Shown piece by piece: positions 38,663-48,419 of a DNA stretch of 64,000 bases (position 1 is its first letter; every line of letters begins with the position of its first letter). Position numbers and translations under genes: made by a program. The DNA is from JAWLDA01 sp041686855 (GTDB lineage: Bacteria > Bacillota > Limnochordia > DTU080 > RSA5): positions 4,782-68,781 of the forward strand of contig JAWLDA010000020.1 of assembly GCA_041686855.1 (NCBI GenBank). The letters run 5' to 3'. Under the pieces are notes generated by a model that saw only the letters and a program-made list of their open reading frames with translations, did not search any database and was not told the DNA's origin.

Positions 38663-39514
38663 TTACCGCTCACCGCGGCCAAACCCCTCTCCCAACACAT
38701 CGGTGACATCCGTGATCACCATAAACGCGCCGCTGTCGATGCGACGCACCAACTCTGTCAGGCGGTGAATCTGATGACGGCCGACGACGACGAGAAGCGC
38801 GTCACGCTCGCTCCCCGTGTAGGCTCCGCGCCCGCGAAACGTAGTCGCGCCGCGATCGAGATCGAGGAGCACCTCGCGGCCGATCTTCTCGCACTCGTCG
38901 GAGATGATGATCGCCCCCTTGGCAAAGGGGCGCCCCTCCTGAACCCAGTCGATCGTCTTACTGGCGATGACAAGTGAGAGGAACGCATACATCGCGAGTT
39001 CTGGATTAAAGGCGACAGCTGCCCAGAGGATCACCGCACCGTCAATTACAATAAAAGCCCGCCCTAAGCCCATCCGAGTGACGTGTTGCAATAGACGGGC
39101 GGCGATGTCGGTGCCACCGGTCGATCCTCCATACCGGAAGGTGAGACCGACGCCGACTCCGGTCAACACGCCTCCGTAAATCGATGCCAACACGGGATCG
39201 GTCGTCAATGGCGGAACGAACGGCGCAAAGAGATCCACAAGGACCGAGCTGGCCATGGCTCCGACGAAACTGCGCATCCCAAAGCTGAAACCGAGTCGGC
39301 GAGCGCCTGCGGCGAACAAGGGGATGTTTAGCGCAACCATCGTAAGGCCCACCGGCCATCCAAACTGGTGGAACGTGATGGTAGCCAGCCCACTCAGGCC
39401 TCCGGCCGCAATGCGATTGGGAACCGTAAAGGCGGCCAATGCGAACGCCAGCACAGCAGCCCCAACCAGTATCCCTAAGTAGTGGTAGATCCGCTCCACC
39501 ACTCGACTCTTCAA
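38663..39514 (-). CDS. YitT family membrane protein (DUF161 + DUF2179)
   Basis: A 283-aa protein close to B. subtilis YitT in length and layout. I place the start at a TTG complementary to 39512-39514, which overlaps the wecG stop (TTGA). Five to six helices cover residues 10-175, with the family strings GLSGLATITFHQFG and RYGGSTGGTDIAARLLQHVT; the soluble C-terminal DUF2179 domain (AIIISDECEKIGREVLLDLD, RRIDSGAFMVITDVTDVLG) follows. The family's substrate or role is not known. It ends the DUF2993-DUF5693-csaB-wecG-yitT coupled block. Confidence 0.92.
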   Translation of the reverse strand: MKSRVVERIYHYLGILVGAAVLAFALAAFTVPNRIAAGGLSGLATITFHQFGWPVGLTMVALNIPLFAAGARRLGFSFGMRSFVGAMASSVLVDLFAPFVPPLTTDPVLASIYGGVLTGVGVGLTFRYGGSTGGTDIAARLLQHVTRMGLGRAFIVIDGAVILWAAVAFNPELAMYAFLSLVIASKTIDWVQEGRPFAKGAIIISDECEKIGREVLLDLDRGATTFRGRGAYTGSERDALLVVVGRHQIHRLTELVRRIDSGAFMVITDVTDVLGEGFGRGER

Positions 39515-40293
39515 GCTCGCGAAGCCCCCTTTTGCCACTGACGCCACAGGACCCGAGCCACAAAGCGCGGCAACGCCGCCATCCGGCGCACGCGCCGCGG
39601 CTCCCGAGCCAAGCGGTACGCCCACTCCAACCCCAACGTTTGGTAAACGAGCGGCGCCCGGCGCGTCCGCCCGGCAAAGACGTCGAGCGAGCCCCCAACC
39701 CCGATAACCACCTTAGCCTGCAGGCGCTTCCGGTGAGCCGCAATCCACAACTCTTGCTTAGGCGCGCCAAGCCCCACAAGGAGGAGATCGACGCTGGCCT
39801 CGGCGATCTCCTCGACAAGCCGGGGCACTTCGTCCTCACTAAAGTACCCGTGATGCGTTCCTGCCACTCTCAGTCCAGGAAATCGTTGCGTGAGCCGTGC
39901 GGCCGCCTCGGCGGCCACGTCCGGTTCTCCACCGAGGAGGTAGACTCGACGACCCTCCTCTCCCGCGGCCGCCAAGGCGCCTTCGGCAAGCTCGATGCCG
40001 GGAACCCGTTCCGGCAGTGGCGTCCCAAAGATGCGCGAAGCCCAGACGACGCCGATTCCGTCCGCGACGACCAGCGACGCGTTGTGAAAGATATCGAGAA
40101 CCTGACGACTCAATGGATGCGAGTCGACGGCGCTCATCACGAGCTCGGGGTTCGCAGTGATGACGTGATATCCCCCCGGCATCGCCGGACCGCGCATCAC
40201 GCCGACGAGCCGCTCGATCGCCTCTGCAAGCGTGACGCCGTCGATTTCAACACCGAGGATCTCAACCCGTTCGGGCCAACCGCGCGCACTCAC
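39511..40293 (-). CDS. WecG/TagA/CpsF family glycosyltransferase
   Basis: A 260-aa GT26 enzyme; family members transfer N-acetylmannosamine or its uronate to lipid-linked GlcNAc in teichoic acid or enterobacterial antigen assembly. Family motifs are HVITANPELVMSAVD, VVADGIGVVWASRIFG, LLGGEPDVAAEAAARL, LLLVGLGAPKQELWIAAH and IGVGGSLDVFAGRTRRAP with its catalytic Asp and Arg. GTG start overlaps the csaB stop. Together with csaB it points to a secondary cell-wall polymer that is pyruvylated (inference). Confidence 0.96.
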   Translation of the reverse strand: MSARGWPERVEILGVEIDGVTLAEAIERLVGVMRGPAMPGGYHVITANPELVMSAVDSHPLSRQVLDIFHNASLVVADGIGVVWASRIFGTPLPERVPGIELAEGALAAAGEEGRRVYLLGGEPDVAAEAAARLTQRFPGLRVAGTHHGYFSEDEVPRLVEEIAEASVDLLLVGLGAPKQELWIAAHRKRLQAKVVIGVGGSLDVFAGRTRRAPLVYQTLGLEWAYRLAREPRRVRRMAALPRFVARVLWRQWQKGASRA

Positions 40294-41432
40294 GCTTCGC
40301 CGTGCCTCGCAATCGGTGTTCGTGCCATCTGAAGCGCCGTCTGGGCCTCGTCAAACGCCCGGGCACGCAACTGCGTCACCGTCGGCCTCATGGCCGAGGT
40401 GACGGCGCCCGCACCGGCCCATAGTGCTTTCAAGGCACTGAAAAGGGTCGCGGCGTCGACACCGACCGGAAGACAGGGAAGGGAGAGCTGCTCTGCCAGA
40501 TTGCGGACCTTGGGGTCGTACTCCAGGGCCACAGCCGGTACCCCGCCAATGGCGGAGAAGAGAATTCCGTGGTAGCGGACGCTTAGATTCACATCCATTG
40601 CACAGAGCAACCGAAGACAGGTACGATAATCCAAATCGCCGGCGGGGCGGTGGATCCACGTGCAGCCGGCGGCGGTCAACGCCTGTGCCAACGCGTCCAC
40701 CGCTGTAGTATCGGCGCTTGGATAGAGTGGCAAGAGGACCACCCGTGCCTCGACGTCCTGCGCAAATTGTGCAATGGCTTCAGCCGTCACGCTCATCGCT
40801 TGGTCGTCGTCATCACTCGCCGCACTGACTCTCGGATCCCGCCAGACGACGCCGAGCAAGGGACGGCGCCCCCAGGGAATGTCGAACGACTCCAGGAGAT
40901 CCGTCTGTTCCACCGCATCGTCGGCGTCAAGGCAGAAGGCGGGATCTGCGCTCACCTGAACCCGCTCAGCCGGCACGCCCAACGCCAGAAGGCGCTCTGC
41001 CGACTGGACGTCGCGCGTGCCTGCGCCGGAGATCCCGCGCAGCAGGCGTCGAGCGGCCATCCGCACGAGCGGGGTCTCGACGGGACCCACCCCCTGGGCA
41101 TAGAGGTACGTCGGCACACGAGCCTGCTGGGCCATGCGGATGAGCCCCAGGTAGTAAAGCGGCGATCGGCGGCTTGTCCGATCTTGAAGCAATCCGCCGC
41201 CACCGCTAATAAAGAGCTCTGTCTCGGACTTGAGCGCGTTCCAAATTTGCCCGTAGCGCTGACGATCGATCGCCTTGATACCGTGCAGTCGAGTCGTGTG
41301 CTCCGGGGAGCCACTGAGCACCGTGACGTCGACGGCAGGGTCGGCGCGACGCAGGGCAGCGAGCATGCCGCTGAGGATCGCCTCATCCCCTGCATTCCCA
41401 AATCCGTAGTACCCTGAGATCATCACCCGCAT
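40290..41432 (-). CDS. csaB: polysaccharide pyruvyl transferase CsaB
   Basis: CsaB adds ketal-linked pyruvate to the secondary cell-wall polymer, creating the ligand for SLH domains. The ATG complementary to 41430-41432 with AAGGAGG upstream gives 380 aa (MRVMISGYYGFGNAGDEAIL). The core LFISGGGGLLQDRTSRRSPL, YLYAQGVGPVETPLVR and DVNLSVRYHGILFSAIGGVP are family marks. It overlaps DUF5693 (10 nt) and wecG (GTGA). No SLH-domain protein occurs in the window, so its client proteins must be elsewhere. Confidence 0.95.
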   Translation of the reverse strand: MRVMISGYYGFGNAGDEAILSGMLAALRRADPAVDVTVLSGSPEHTTRLHGIKAIDRQRYGQIWNALKSETELFISGGGGLLQDRTSRRSPLYYLGLIRMAQQARVPTYLYAQGVGPVETPLVRMAARRLLRGISGAGTRDVQSAERLLALGVPAERVQVSADPAFCLDADDAVEQTDLLESFDIPWGRRPLLGVVWRDPRVSAASDDDDQAMSVTAEAIAQFAQDVEARVVLLPLYPSADTTAVDALAQALTAAGCTWIHRPAGDLDYRTCLRLLCAMDVNLSVRYHGILFSAIGGVPAVALEYDPKVRNLAEQLSLPCLPVGVDAATLFSALKALWAGAGAVTSAMRPTVTQLRARAFDEAQTALQMARTPIARHGEA

Positions 41433-43588
41433 TCGACGGACCTCCTTCTCCCAGTCCGGCCCACGCCCGATCGGCGCCTCCAAGCTTCGGCGGCAGCCCA
41501 CAGGAGCAAGGACGTCACGACGCCCAGGAAGACGCCTAGGAGGAACCCATACCCGGTGCGCGCCAACGAGATCGTCAGGGGCGAGTGCACGTGAGCGAAG
41601 GTGTTCATCATCGAGATCTGTCCAATGGCGCCAATCACAGCCGCCGCCACGGCGACAAAAGGCCGCCGACCGGAGATCGGCACGAGAAAGAGTGCAAGGA
41701 CGAGCCCCGGATGCCCAATGAGAAACTCCTTGGTGCGGGGTCGTGCGCCGAAGGTCTCTTCAAGGAGCCGGCGAACGGCCCCCTCGACTTCCCAGAGGGG
41801 CAATCCTTGATTCCCGGTGCGCAGGACGTAGACTGTGAGCATCAGCGCGCCCAACGCGCCGAGAACGATCCACCCAAGGCGTCGGAGCCCCCCGTCTGCG
41901 CCCGCCTGTTTCGCGGGAAGGCCAACCAATGGAGGAGTCGCTCTGCTGGCAACCCATCGCGCCGGCCACAGGAGTGTCGCCACAAGCAGGAGTGGGAGCA
42001 CGTGGGCCGCCTTGACGCCGCGAAACCCCTCAAGCGTTGCCGCAAAGCGGACGTCGTCGAGGAGGAGTACGAGCGTGCCTGCCCCGAGGAGGGTCCACCC
42101 GACGGCGCGCACGAATGCGAGCACGGTAACCCGAAGGGTCGCCGACAGGGACTTCGCAGGCGCCGCGACCTCCCTCGCCCACCGCCATCCCCCATACACC
42201 GCAAGCGTCGGAAACGCGATCGCCGCAGCGAAGGCCCCCGCTTGGCGCGCCAACACCGTATACCCTTTAAACCAGAGGGCCCAGAAAAGGAGGGTTGTCC
42301 CCAGACTTCCGACGATCCACACGACCGCTACTCCGATATTGTTAAGATTTCGGAGGCCGAGTCGTGGCGCCACGCAAGCAGCCAGTCTCCCCACGGCGCC
42401 CCCAACCACCAGCACACCCAGCGCGATCGCCCACAGGTTTGCCGGACTCCACGGTACTTCCGCGGGGTTGCCCAGTCTGAACCCCTCCGCCCGCAACCGG
42501 GTCGCCAGCTCCTCGAGGTACTCTATATTCAGCGTCGCCAAGCGCTCGGGAGCTTCGGCGCCCTCATCAACGACGTGATCGGCACGACCCACCGCGGGCC
42601 GGGCGAGCGTTCTCTCCTCAGGTGGCGTGCGAAAGTAAAGGCGGGTGTAAAAGAGGCGGACGCCCCTCTCTCGAGCTGCCCGCAGCCAACGGTCCAGAGC
42701 GACGTCCATTCCGATCGGTACAGCCATCTCCCGTTCGGTGATGCTGTGTACCCGCACGATGCGATACTCCCACTCTTTGGCCATGGCCGACATGCCGGCC
42801 TGCTGAGCAAACTCGACGAGGCCGATCGGGGCGGCCAATCGTTTGAGCGAATCAGCGGAGGATGGAATCTGATGGGGATACCCGTTGACGCGCGTGCCCC
42901 AAAAAATAACGGCGGGGACAGCGTACGGGCGGAGTTGGTGGACGCGCTCGATCAGCGGGATCTCTCTGGCGTGTGCGTCCGAAGCAATGCGAGGCACGAC
43001 GCCCAAGCCCGCCTCACCCACGGCGCGCAACACCTCAGGAAGAAAACCGAGGGGTACATCCAAAGGAAGCTCGTCGCGTGGCAGCTGCCAGACATCAAAG
43101 GCAAAGACGCCCTCAATGCGTTGACCCATCGGAGTCAACAGGCGTTCGAGCCGCTCCGTCAGCCACAGATCACTCTCGTCGTGGCCGCTGCGAGGATGTC
43201 CCAGAATGAGCGTGGTCGCTGGAAGATTGCGTGGGAGGGCCCCGGCGAGGCGTGAGTCGACGAGCTCGAGGACCCGCTTTGAAACTAAAAAGACGCGGCC
43301 GTCTGCGATCGCGTCTCGCAACGTGTACTCATGAACCCCTACCGCGTGCACTCCCGCGTCCTTCAACGCGCTCAGGTATGCGTCGAAGGTAAGGCCCGCA
43401 GCCGCAGCCATGCGCTGCACCTCTCGCCCGTCGACGACCAGAGCGACTCGGTTTGCAGCGTGTTCGCGGGCACTGCGCGCCCACCCCACCGCCAGCGCCG
43501 CCACGAGGGTCGCACAGACGAGGACCACCCAGACGCGGCGGAGGAGACTTAAGGCACGCCCCCCCTGATCAGCCTGCTGTCGGCTCAC
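41423..43588 (-). CDS. DUF5693 family membrane protein
   Basis: A 721-aa protein. After one N-terminal helix (VWVVLVCATLVAALAVGWA) comes an extracytoplasmic domain of about 330 residues with alpha/beta barrel-like strands (LTFDAYLSALKDAGVHAVGV, GVFAFDVWQLPRDELPLDVP, LRPYAVPAVIFWGTRVNGYP), then about nine transmembrane helices from residue 380 to the end. This layout and its place next to csaB match the DUF5693 family, which is regularly linked to csaB in Firmicutes and has no established activity. A role in making or moving the pyruvylated polymer is a guess from neighbourhood. Confidence 0.85.
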   Translation of the reverse strand: MSRQQADQGGRALSLLRRVWVVLVCATLVAALAVGWARSAREHAANRVALVVDGREVQRMAAAAGLTFDAYLSALKDAGVHAVGVHEYTLRDAIADGRVFLVSKRVLELVDSRLAGALPRNLPATTLILGHPRSGHDESDLWLTERLERLLTPMGQRIEGVFAFDVWQLPRDELPLDVPLGFLPEVLRAVGEAGLGVVPRIASDAHAREIPLIERVHQLRPYAVPAVIFWGTRVNGYPHQIPSSADSLKRLAAPIGLVEFAQQAGMSAMAKEWEYRIVRVHSITEREMAVPIGMDVALDRWLRAARERGVRLFYTRLYFRTPPEERTLARPAVGRADHVVDEGAEAPERLATLNIEYLEELATRLRAEGFRLGNPAEVPWSPANLWAIALGVLVVGGAVGRLAACVAPRLGLRNLNNIGVAVVWIVGSLGTTLLFWALWFKGYTVLARQAGAFAAAIAFPTLAVYGGWRWAREVAAPAKSLSATLRVTVLAFVRAVGWTLLGAGTLVLLLDDVRFAATLEGFRGVKAAHVLPLLLVATLLWPARWVASRATPPLVGLPAKQAGADGGLRRLGWIVLGALGALMLTVYVLRTGNQGLPLWEVEGAVRRLLEETFGARPRTKEFLIGHPGLVLALFLVPISGRRPFVAVAAAVIGAIGQISMMNTFAHVHSPLTISLARTGYGFLLGVFLGVVTSLLLWAAAEAWRRRSGVGRTGRRRSVECG

Positions 43589-44310
43589 GTCGGCTCATCC
43601 CTCGCCCCTGCAGGATGCGTCCCATAAATGAGAAGCTTTCCGTCTTCGACGAGCAGATCCGTGATGACCAACGGGATCGCCTCTTGGTCCAAGTCGAGCG
43701 GAATCGTCCACTCCTCAGCGATCAGGTCGAGGAGGAGTTGGGGAACGCGTGTATTCTGCACCGTCACCTCTTGGGGCACGAACGAGACGTTGGCGCCTCC
43801 CTCTACGAGGAAGTGCCCGGCCACCGTCACATTCAAGAGGCGGCCCAGGAGGCGGATACTCCCTTCGAGGACCGCTCGTCCACGCTCCAGAGCAACACTG
43901 AAAAATTGGGACTCATTCACCCGCGCCCAGAAGTAACGGTTGAGATCCTCTTCACCAATCACAAAGGTCGCCTTGAGCGAGTCAGCGGAACGCACCGTCA
44001 CGCCTTCACCGGCGACGAGGCGACGAACGTCGACCGTCAGGTTACGTCCATCCAAGAGGACCGCGTCGAGGGTCAAGTCGCCCATCGTCACCCGCCGTAA
44101 GTCAAGGTTGATGCTCGTCAGCCGTCCGCCCAAGAGGATGACCGCGGGGTACGCCTCCACCTGGGCATCCACGAATTTTACATCGTCGAAGGAGCGTTCG
44201 AGCCCAACCTCTATGCGCCTCTCCACCAGTTTGGGCAGCGCGTATTGCCCCACAACCATGAGGATGACGACGATGATCGCCGCCGCTGCCCACCGTCGGA
44301 TCCACCGCAC
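43585..44310 (-). CDS. DUF2993 (LmeA-like) membrane-anchored protein
   Basis: A 241-aa protein with an N-terminal anchor (AAAIIVVILMVVGQYALPKL) and a beta-rich body of the DUF2993 type (LTSINLDLRRVTMGDLTLDA, VTVRSADSLKATFVIGEEDL, AGHFLVEGGANVSFVPQEVT). DUF2993 proteins such as LmeA bind phospholipid and act in envelope lipid or lipoglycan metabolism. GTG start with GAGG 8 nt upstream. Its stop overlaps the DUF5693 start, and it follows prfB by 26 nt, so it may be read through from the secA-prfB promoter. Confidence 0.85.
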   Translation of the reverse strand: MRWIRRWAAAAIIVVILMVVGQYALPKLVERRIEVGLERSFDDVKFVDAQVEAYPAVILLGGRLTSINLDLRRVTMGDLTLDAVLLDGRNLTVDVRRLVAGEGVTVRSADSLKATFVIGEEDLNRYFWARVNESQFFSVALERGRAVLEGSIRLLGRLLNVTVAGHFLVEGGANVSFVPQEVTVQNTRVPQLLLDLIAEEWTIPLDLDQEAIPLVITDLLVEDGKLLIYGTHPAGARDEPT

Positions 44311-44336
44311 CTACCGCACCTCACTCCCGGTCATCG

Positions 44337-45450
44337 CTACGCACCCTGACGACCGCGCAGGTAGGCCTCGATGAACGGATCAATCTCCCCATCCATCACA
44401 CTTTGCACATTGCCCACTTCGGTATCCGTGCGGTGGTCCTTTACCATCGTGTACGGACAGAAGACATAGGAACGAATCTGGCTCCCCCAAGCGATCTCCT
44501 CTTGGTCGCCGCGAATCTCTGCCAGTTTTTGTTGTTGTTCCATCATCTTGCGCTCGGCGAGCTTTGACCGGAGGATCTTCATCGCCGCATCGCGGTTGGC
44601 ATGCTGCGAGCGCTCCGACTGACACTGTGCGACAACCCCTGTCGGAAGGTGCGTGATCCGCACCGCCGAGTCCGTCTTATTAACGTGTTGACCGCCGGCG
44701 CCACTGGCCCGGTAGGTATCGATTCGCAAGTCGCCGGGGTCCAAATCGATGCTCACATCGTCCTCAACCTCCGGCAGCACATCGACGGAGGCGAAGGAGG
44801 TGTGCCGACGTCCAGACGCGTCGAACGGCGAAATGCGAACAAGCCGGTGAACGCCTTTCTCCGCCTTGAGGTATCCGTAAGCGAGATTCCCTTCGATAAG
44901 GAGCGTCACGCTTTTGATTCCAGCCTCGTCGCCTTCGAGTTGATCGAGGATCTGCACCTTAAACTGCTGCTTTTCGGCCCAACGGGTGTACATCCGCAAC
45001 AGCATCTCAGCCCAATCCTGGGACTCGGTCCCCCCCGCGCCGGGATGGATTGCCAGGATTGCGTTGTGCCCGTCGTACTCCCCTGAGAGGAGCGCGGCCA
45101 ACTCGAGACTCTCGACCTCTCGGGTTAAACTAAGTAACCCCGAGGCCACTTCGGAGCGAGTCTGGTCGTCGTCCTCCTCCTCCGCTAATTCGAAGAGGAG
45201 TTCCAACTCCTCGTGCCGCCCTTGTGCCGACTCCCACGCCTTGAGTTGCTCTTTAATCCCGTTGAGTCGTTGCGTCACCTTCGCCGCCTGCTGCGGATCG
45301 TCCCAGAAATCGGGGGCAGTCATCGCCTCTTCGTACTCGGCGACCTGCTCCCTTAGCCCGGGAACGTCAAAGGTAAGTCCCCATTTCGTCAATCCGTCGC
45401 GCCAAGGAGGCCAGGCGCTCCTTAATTTCAGACTTGTCCATCAACGTCAT
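44337..45450 (-). CDS. prfB: peptide chain release factor 2 (programmed +1 frameshift)
   Basis: RF2 ends translation at UGA and UAA. Initiation is at the ATG complementary to 45448-45450 with AAAGGGG upstream (MTLMDKSEIKERLASLARRI...). After 27 codons the frame meets CTT TGA C (complement of 45366-45372); a +1 shift at this UGA continues as DVPGLREQVAEYEEAM into the long frame, giving about 370 aa. The GGQ motif (GAGGQHVNKTDSAVRITHLP) and the RF2-specific stop-reading tripeptide SPF (LVRISPFDASGRRH) are present. The frameshift makes RF2 control its own amount. It follows secA by 36 nt. Confidence 0.97.
45366..45372 (-). promoter_or_regulatory. prfB +1 programmed frameshift site
   Basis: The minus strand reads GGGGACTTACCTTTGAC: a slippery CTT followed by an in-frame UGA and C, with a purine-rich GGGG as internal Shine-Dalgarno upstream. 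This is the classic RF2 autoregulatory site. Confidence 0.97.
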
Positions 45451-45486
45451 AACAACCCCTTTAACTCGCGTACGGACGGTGCTCAT

Positions 45487-48273
45487 TTATGCGCCGTGGC
45501 ACCGCTTGTACTTCTTACCGCTGCCGCACGGGCACGGATCGTTCCTGCCTACTTTCTCCTCGACGCGCCGCTGTGCGACTCGTCCCTCTCCAGCCTCGCC
45601 GTCGGGACCGCGGTTCATACTCGCCTGCTTGAGACGGGCCTCGGAGGCGGCTCTCGCCTTCTCTTCGGCTTGCTGGGCCCCTTCTTGGACCACTTGGATC
45701 CGGTGGAGGTAGCGTACGACGTCTTCGTCGATACCGTTCATCAGATCCTGAAACATGCGGTACGCTTCAAATTGATACTCGAGGAGCGGGTTCTTTTGAC
45801 CGTATGCCCGCAGGTTGATCCCTTCGCGCAACTCGTCCATCGCCCGCAGGTGCTCCATCCACTTTTGGTCGATGAAGTGAAGCATGACGGAGCGCTCAAG
45901 CTCTCGCAGAGCGTCGGCGCCCACCTCTTGCTCACGCTGTGCGTACGCCTCCCTGGCGTTCTCCTCTAAAGCCTCTTTGAGGGCTTCCCGACCAAGGCCG
46001 CGCAGCGTTTCGGGGTCGAGCGAGGCTTCGCCGGCGAAAATCTCATCAAAGCGGTCGGTCAGGCTCTGTAAATCCCAGTCCTCGGGGTACGTCTTCTCGT
46101 CACAATACGCGTCGAGCATCTGGTCGAACACCTTGGAGCGCATCTCGACGAGGCGCCCGTCGACGCTTTCACCCATCAGGACGTCGTGACGAAACTGATA
46201 GATCACTTCGCGCTGCTTGTTCATCACGTCGTCAAACTCGAGAATCTGCTTACGCATCTCGAAGTGTTGTGACTCCACCTTGCGCTGTGCGTTCTCGATA
46301 GCACGGGTGATCTGGTTGTGCTCGATCGGTTGGTCGTCCTGCCACCCAAGGCGGTCCATCAACCCGCTGATCCGTCCCGTGCCGAAGAGACGCATGAGGT
46401 CGTCTTCGAGCGAGACGTAAAACCGCGAGGCGCCCGGATCGCCCTGGCGACCGGCACGACCTCGCAACTGGTTGTCGATGCGCCGACTCTCATGACGCTC
46501 TGTACCCACGATGTAGAGTCCCCCGACCGCGAGCACCTTTTCCCGCTCCGCGTCGGTCTGCCCTTTGAACTCAGCGTACAACTCTTGGTACGTTTCGTAC
46601 GCTTTGGCCACATCTTCTAACGCGAGGGTCGAATCGGCCGGCTTGAGTGAGTCGACGACGCCGTTACTGCCGCCGGAGCGCGACAGCGTCTTAGCGAGGG
46701 TGTACCACCCGGTAGCTTCGGCGATCACTTCCGGCGAGAATCCTTGAGCGCGCAGTCTCTCTTTGGCCAAGTACTCCGGATTGCCTCCGAGGACAATGTC
46801 CGTACCGCGACCGGCCATGTTGGTCGCGATGGTGACGCTCCCTTCGCGACCCGCCTGGGCGACAATCTCCGCCTCTTTCTCGTGAAACTTGGCGTTCAAC
46901 ACTTGATGTCGAACGCCCTTGCGACGCAGCATCTCGTGGAGCAGCTCCGAGCGCTCAATCGAGATCGTTCCGACGAGAACCGGGCGCCCCTGGGCATGTT
47001 GCTCCGCAATATCCTCAACGACCGCGTTGTACTTGGCTGCGACCGTCTTGTACACCTGATCCGGAAGATCCTCACGCACCATCGGCAGATTGGTGGGCAT
47101 GACGACGACGTCCATGCCGTAGATCTTGCTAAACTCTGCCTCTTCGGTCTTGGCCGTACCGGTCATGCCGGCCAACTTTTGGTACATACGGAAGTAATTC
47201 TGAAAGGTGATCGAGGCGAGGGTCTGGCTCTCGTGCTCGATCTTCACATTCTCCTTGGCCTCAATCGCCTGGTGCAATCCGTCTGAGTAGCGTCGTCCCT
47301 GCATCAAACGCCCGGTGAACTCGTCGACGATCACGACTTCGCCGTCTTTAACGACGTAATCCTTATCTTTCTTAAAGAGCGTGTGTGCCTTTAACGCCTG
47401 GTTGAGGTAGTGCGTCATCTCAAAGTGGGCCTCGTCGTAGAGGTTGTCGACGCCGAGCCACCCCTCCATCTTGGTGACGCCCTCCTCCGTGATGGAGACC
47501 GTTCGGGCCTTCTCGTCCAGGGTGTAATCCTCTTCGGCTTTGAGGCGCGGCACGAGCTTGGCAAACTTGTAGTAAAGGTCCGTCGGCTGCTCGAGTCGAC
47601 CTGAGATGATGAGCGGGGTCCTCGCCTCGTCGATGAGGATCGAGTCCACCTCGTCGACGATCGCGTAATTGAGCTTGCGCTGAACGAGCTGGGAGCGGTG
47701 CACCACCATGTTGTCTCTCAGATAGTCGAAGCCGAACTCATTGTTGGTCCCGTACGTCACGTCCGCAGCGTAAGCGGCCCGCCGCTGCTCAAAGGTGAGC
47801 CCATGGAGGATGACGCCGACCGACAATCCCAGGAAGCGGTAGATGCTCCCCATCCACTCCGCGTCGCGTCGCGCAAGGTAGTCGTTGACCGTGACGACGT
47901 GAACGCCCTCTCCTGCAAGCGCGTTGAGGTACGCGGGCAGCGTTGCGGAGAGTGTCTTACCTTCACCGGTCTTCATCTCCGCAATCCGGCCTTCGTGTAA
48001 GACGATGCCACCCATCAGCTGCACGTCGTAATGGCGCTGACCCAGCGTGCGCCGCGCGGCCTCTCGTACCGTGGCAAAGGCCTCCGGCAGGATGTCGTCC
48101 AGGGACTCACCCGCGCTTAAGCGACCTTTAAGCGCAGCAGTCTGTCCGCGCAACTCCTGGTCAGAGAGGGCCTCCATCTTAGACTCGAGCTGATTGATTT
48201 CGGCGACCGTCTCTGACAGGCGCTTAATCTCTTTGTCGTTCGAATCGAACATCTTGCGGATCATGCCAAGCAT
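45487..48273 (-). CDS. secA: preprotein translocase ATPase SecA
   Basis: The ATP-driven motor that pushes preproteins through SecYEG. It is 928 aa, ATG with GAGGTG 5 nt upstream. Features include the DEAD motor (MKTGEGKTLSATLPAYLNAL near residue 100; VDEVDSILIDEARTPLIISG near 205), IRR/NBD2 (NMAGRGTDIVLGGNPEYLAK), the preprotein cross-linking and helical scaffold domains, and the C-terminal zinc-binding SEC-C motif (NDPCPCGSGKKYKRCHG). The ~25-residue linker before SEC-C is charged. Followed by prfB, the order found in B. subtilis. Confidence 0.99.
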   Translation of the reverse strand: MLGMIRKMFDSNDKEIKRLSETVAEINQLESKMEALSDQELRGQTAALKGRLSAGESLDDILPEAFATVREAARRTLGQRHYDVQLMGGIVLHEGRIAEMKTGEGKTLSATLPAYLNALAGEGVHVVTVNDYLARRDAEWMGSIYRFLGLSVGVILHGLTFEQRRAAYAADVTYGTNNEFGFDYLRDNMVVHRSQLVQRKLNYAIVDEVDSILIDEARTPLIISGRLEQPTDLYYKFAKLVPRLKAEEDYTLDEKARTVSITEEGVTKMEGWLGVDNLYDEAHFEMTHYLNQALKAHTLFKKDKDYVVKDGEVVIVDEFTGRLMQGRRYSDGLHQAIEAKENVKIEHESQTLASITFQNYFRMYQKLAGMTGTAKTEEAEFSKIYGMDVVVMPTNLPMVREDLPDQVYKTVAAKYNAVVEDIAEQHAQGRPVLVGTISIERSELLHEMLRRKGVRHQVLNAKFHEKEAEIVAQAGREGSVTIATNMAGRGTDIVLGGNPEYLAKERLRAQGFSPEVIAEATGWYTLAKTLSRSGGSNGVVDSLKPADSTLALEDVAKAYETYQELYAEFKGQTDAEREKVLAVGGLYIVGTERHESRRIDNQLRGRAGRQGDPGASRFYVSLEDDLMRLFGTGRISGLMDRLGWQDDQPIEHNQITRAIENAQRKVESQHFEMRKQILEFDDVMNKQREVIYQFRHDVLMGESVDGRLVEMRSKVFDQMLDAYCDEKTYPEDWDLQSLTDRFDEIFAGEASLDPETLRGLGREALKEALEENAREAYAQREQEVGADALRELERSVMLHFIDQKWMEHLRAMDELREGINLRAYGQKNPLLEYQFEAYRMFQDLMNGIDEDVVRYLHRIQVVQEGAQQAEEKARAASEARLKQASMNRGPDGEAGEGRVAQRRVEEKVGRNDPCPCGSGKKYKRCHGA

Positions 48274-48390
48274 ATAGTCACCTCGTCAGTGAGGGTAGCA
48301 GCACTCTTTTATAAATTCAATGAACGACTCCCGTAAACCGCTATTGGCGATCCACGAGAGTCGCATCCCGAATAGAAATTGAATCGATTT

Positions 48391-48419
48391 ATTATAACAC
48401 GCGTGGGGGGCTCCGGTCA
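48391..48419 (-). promoter_or_regulatory. promoter of secA-prfB
   Basis: An extended -10, TGTTATAAT (complement of 48391-48399), lies about 115 nt before secA; the -35 position 17 nt upstream reads TGACCG. The promoter overlaps the end of hpf. Confidence 0.6.

Noticed and set aside
41585..43255. 556-codon plus-strand open frame opposite DUF5693 (and similar long frames opposite ugpC and the RND permease)
   Set aside because: They are antisense shadows of well-supported genes in GC-rich DNA, full of Arg, His and Pro with no domain sense.
44337..45392. prfB as a 351-codon gene starting MTKWGLTFDV
   Set aside because: That start has no ribosome site; the upstream start plus CTTTGAC frameshift gives the full-length RF2.
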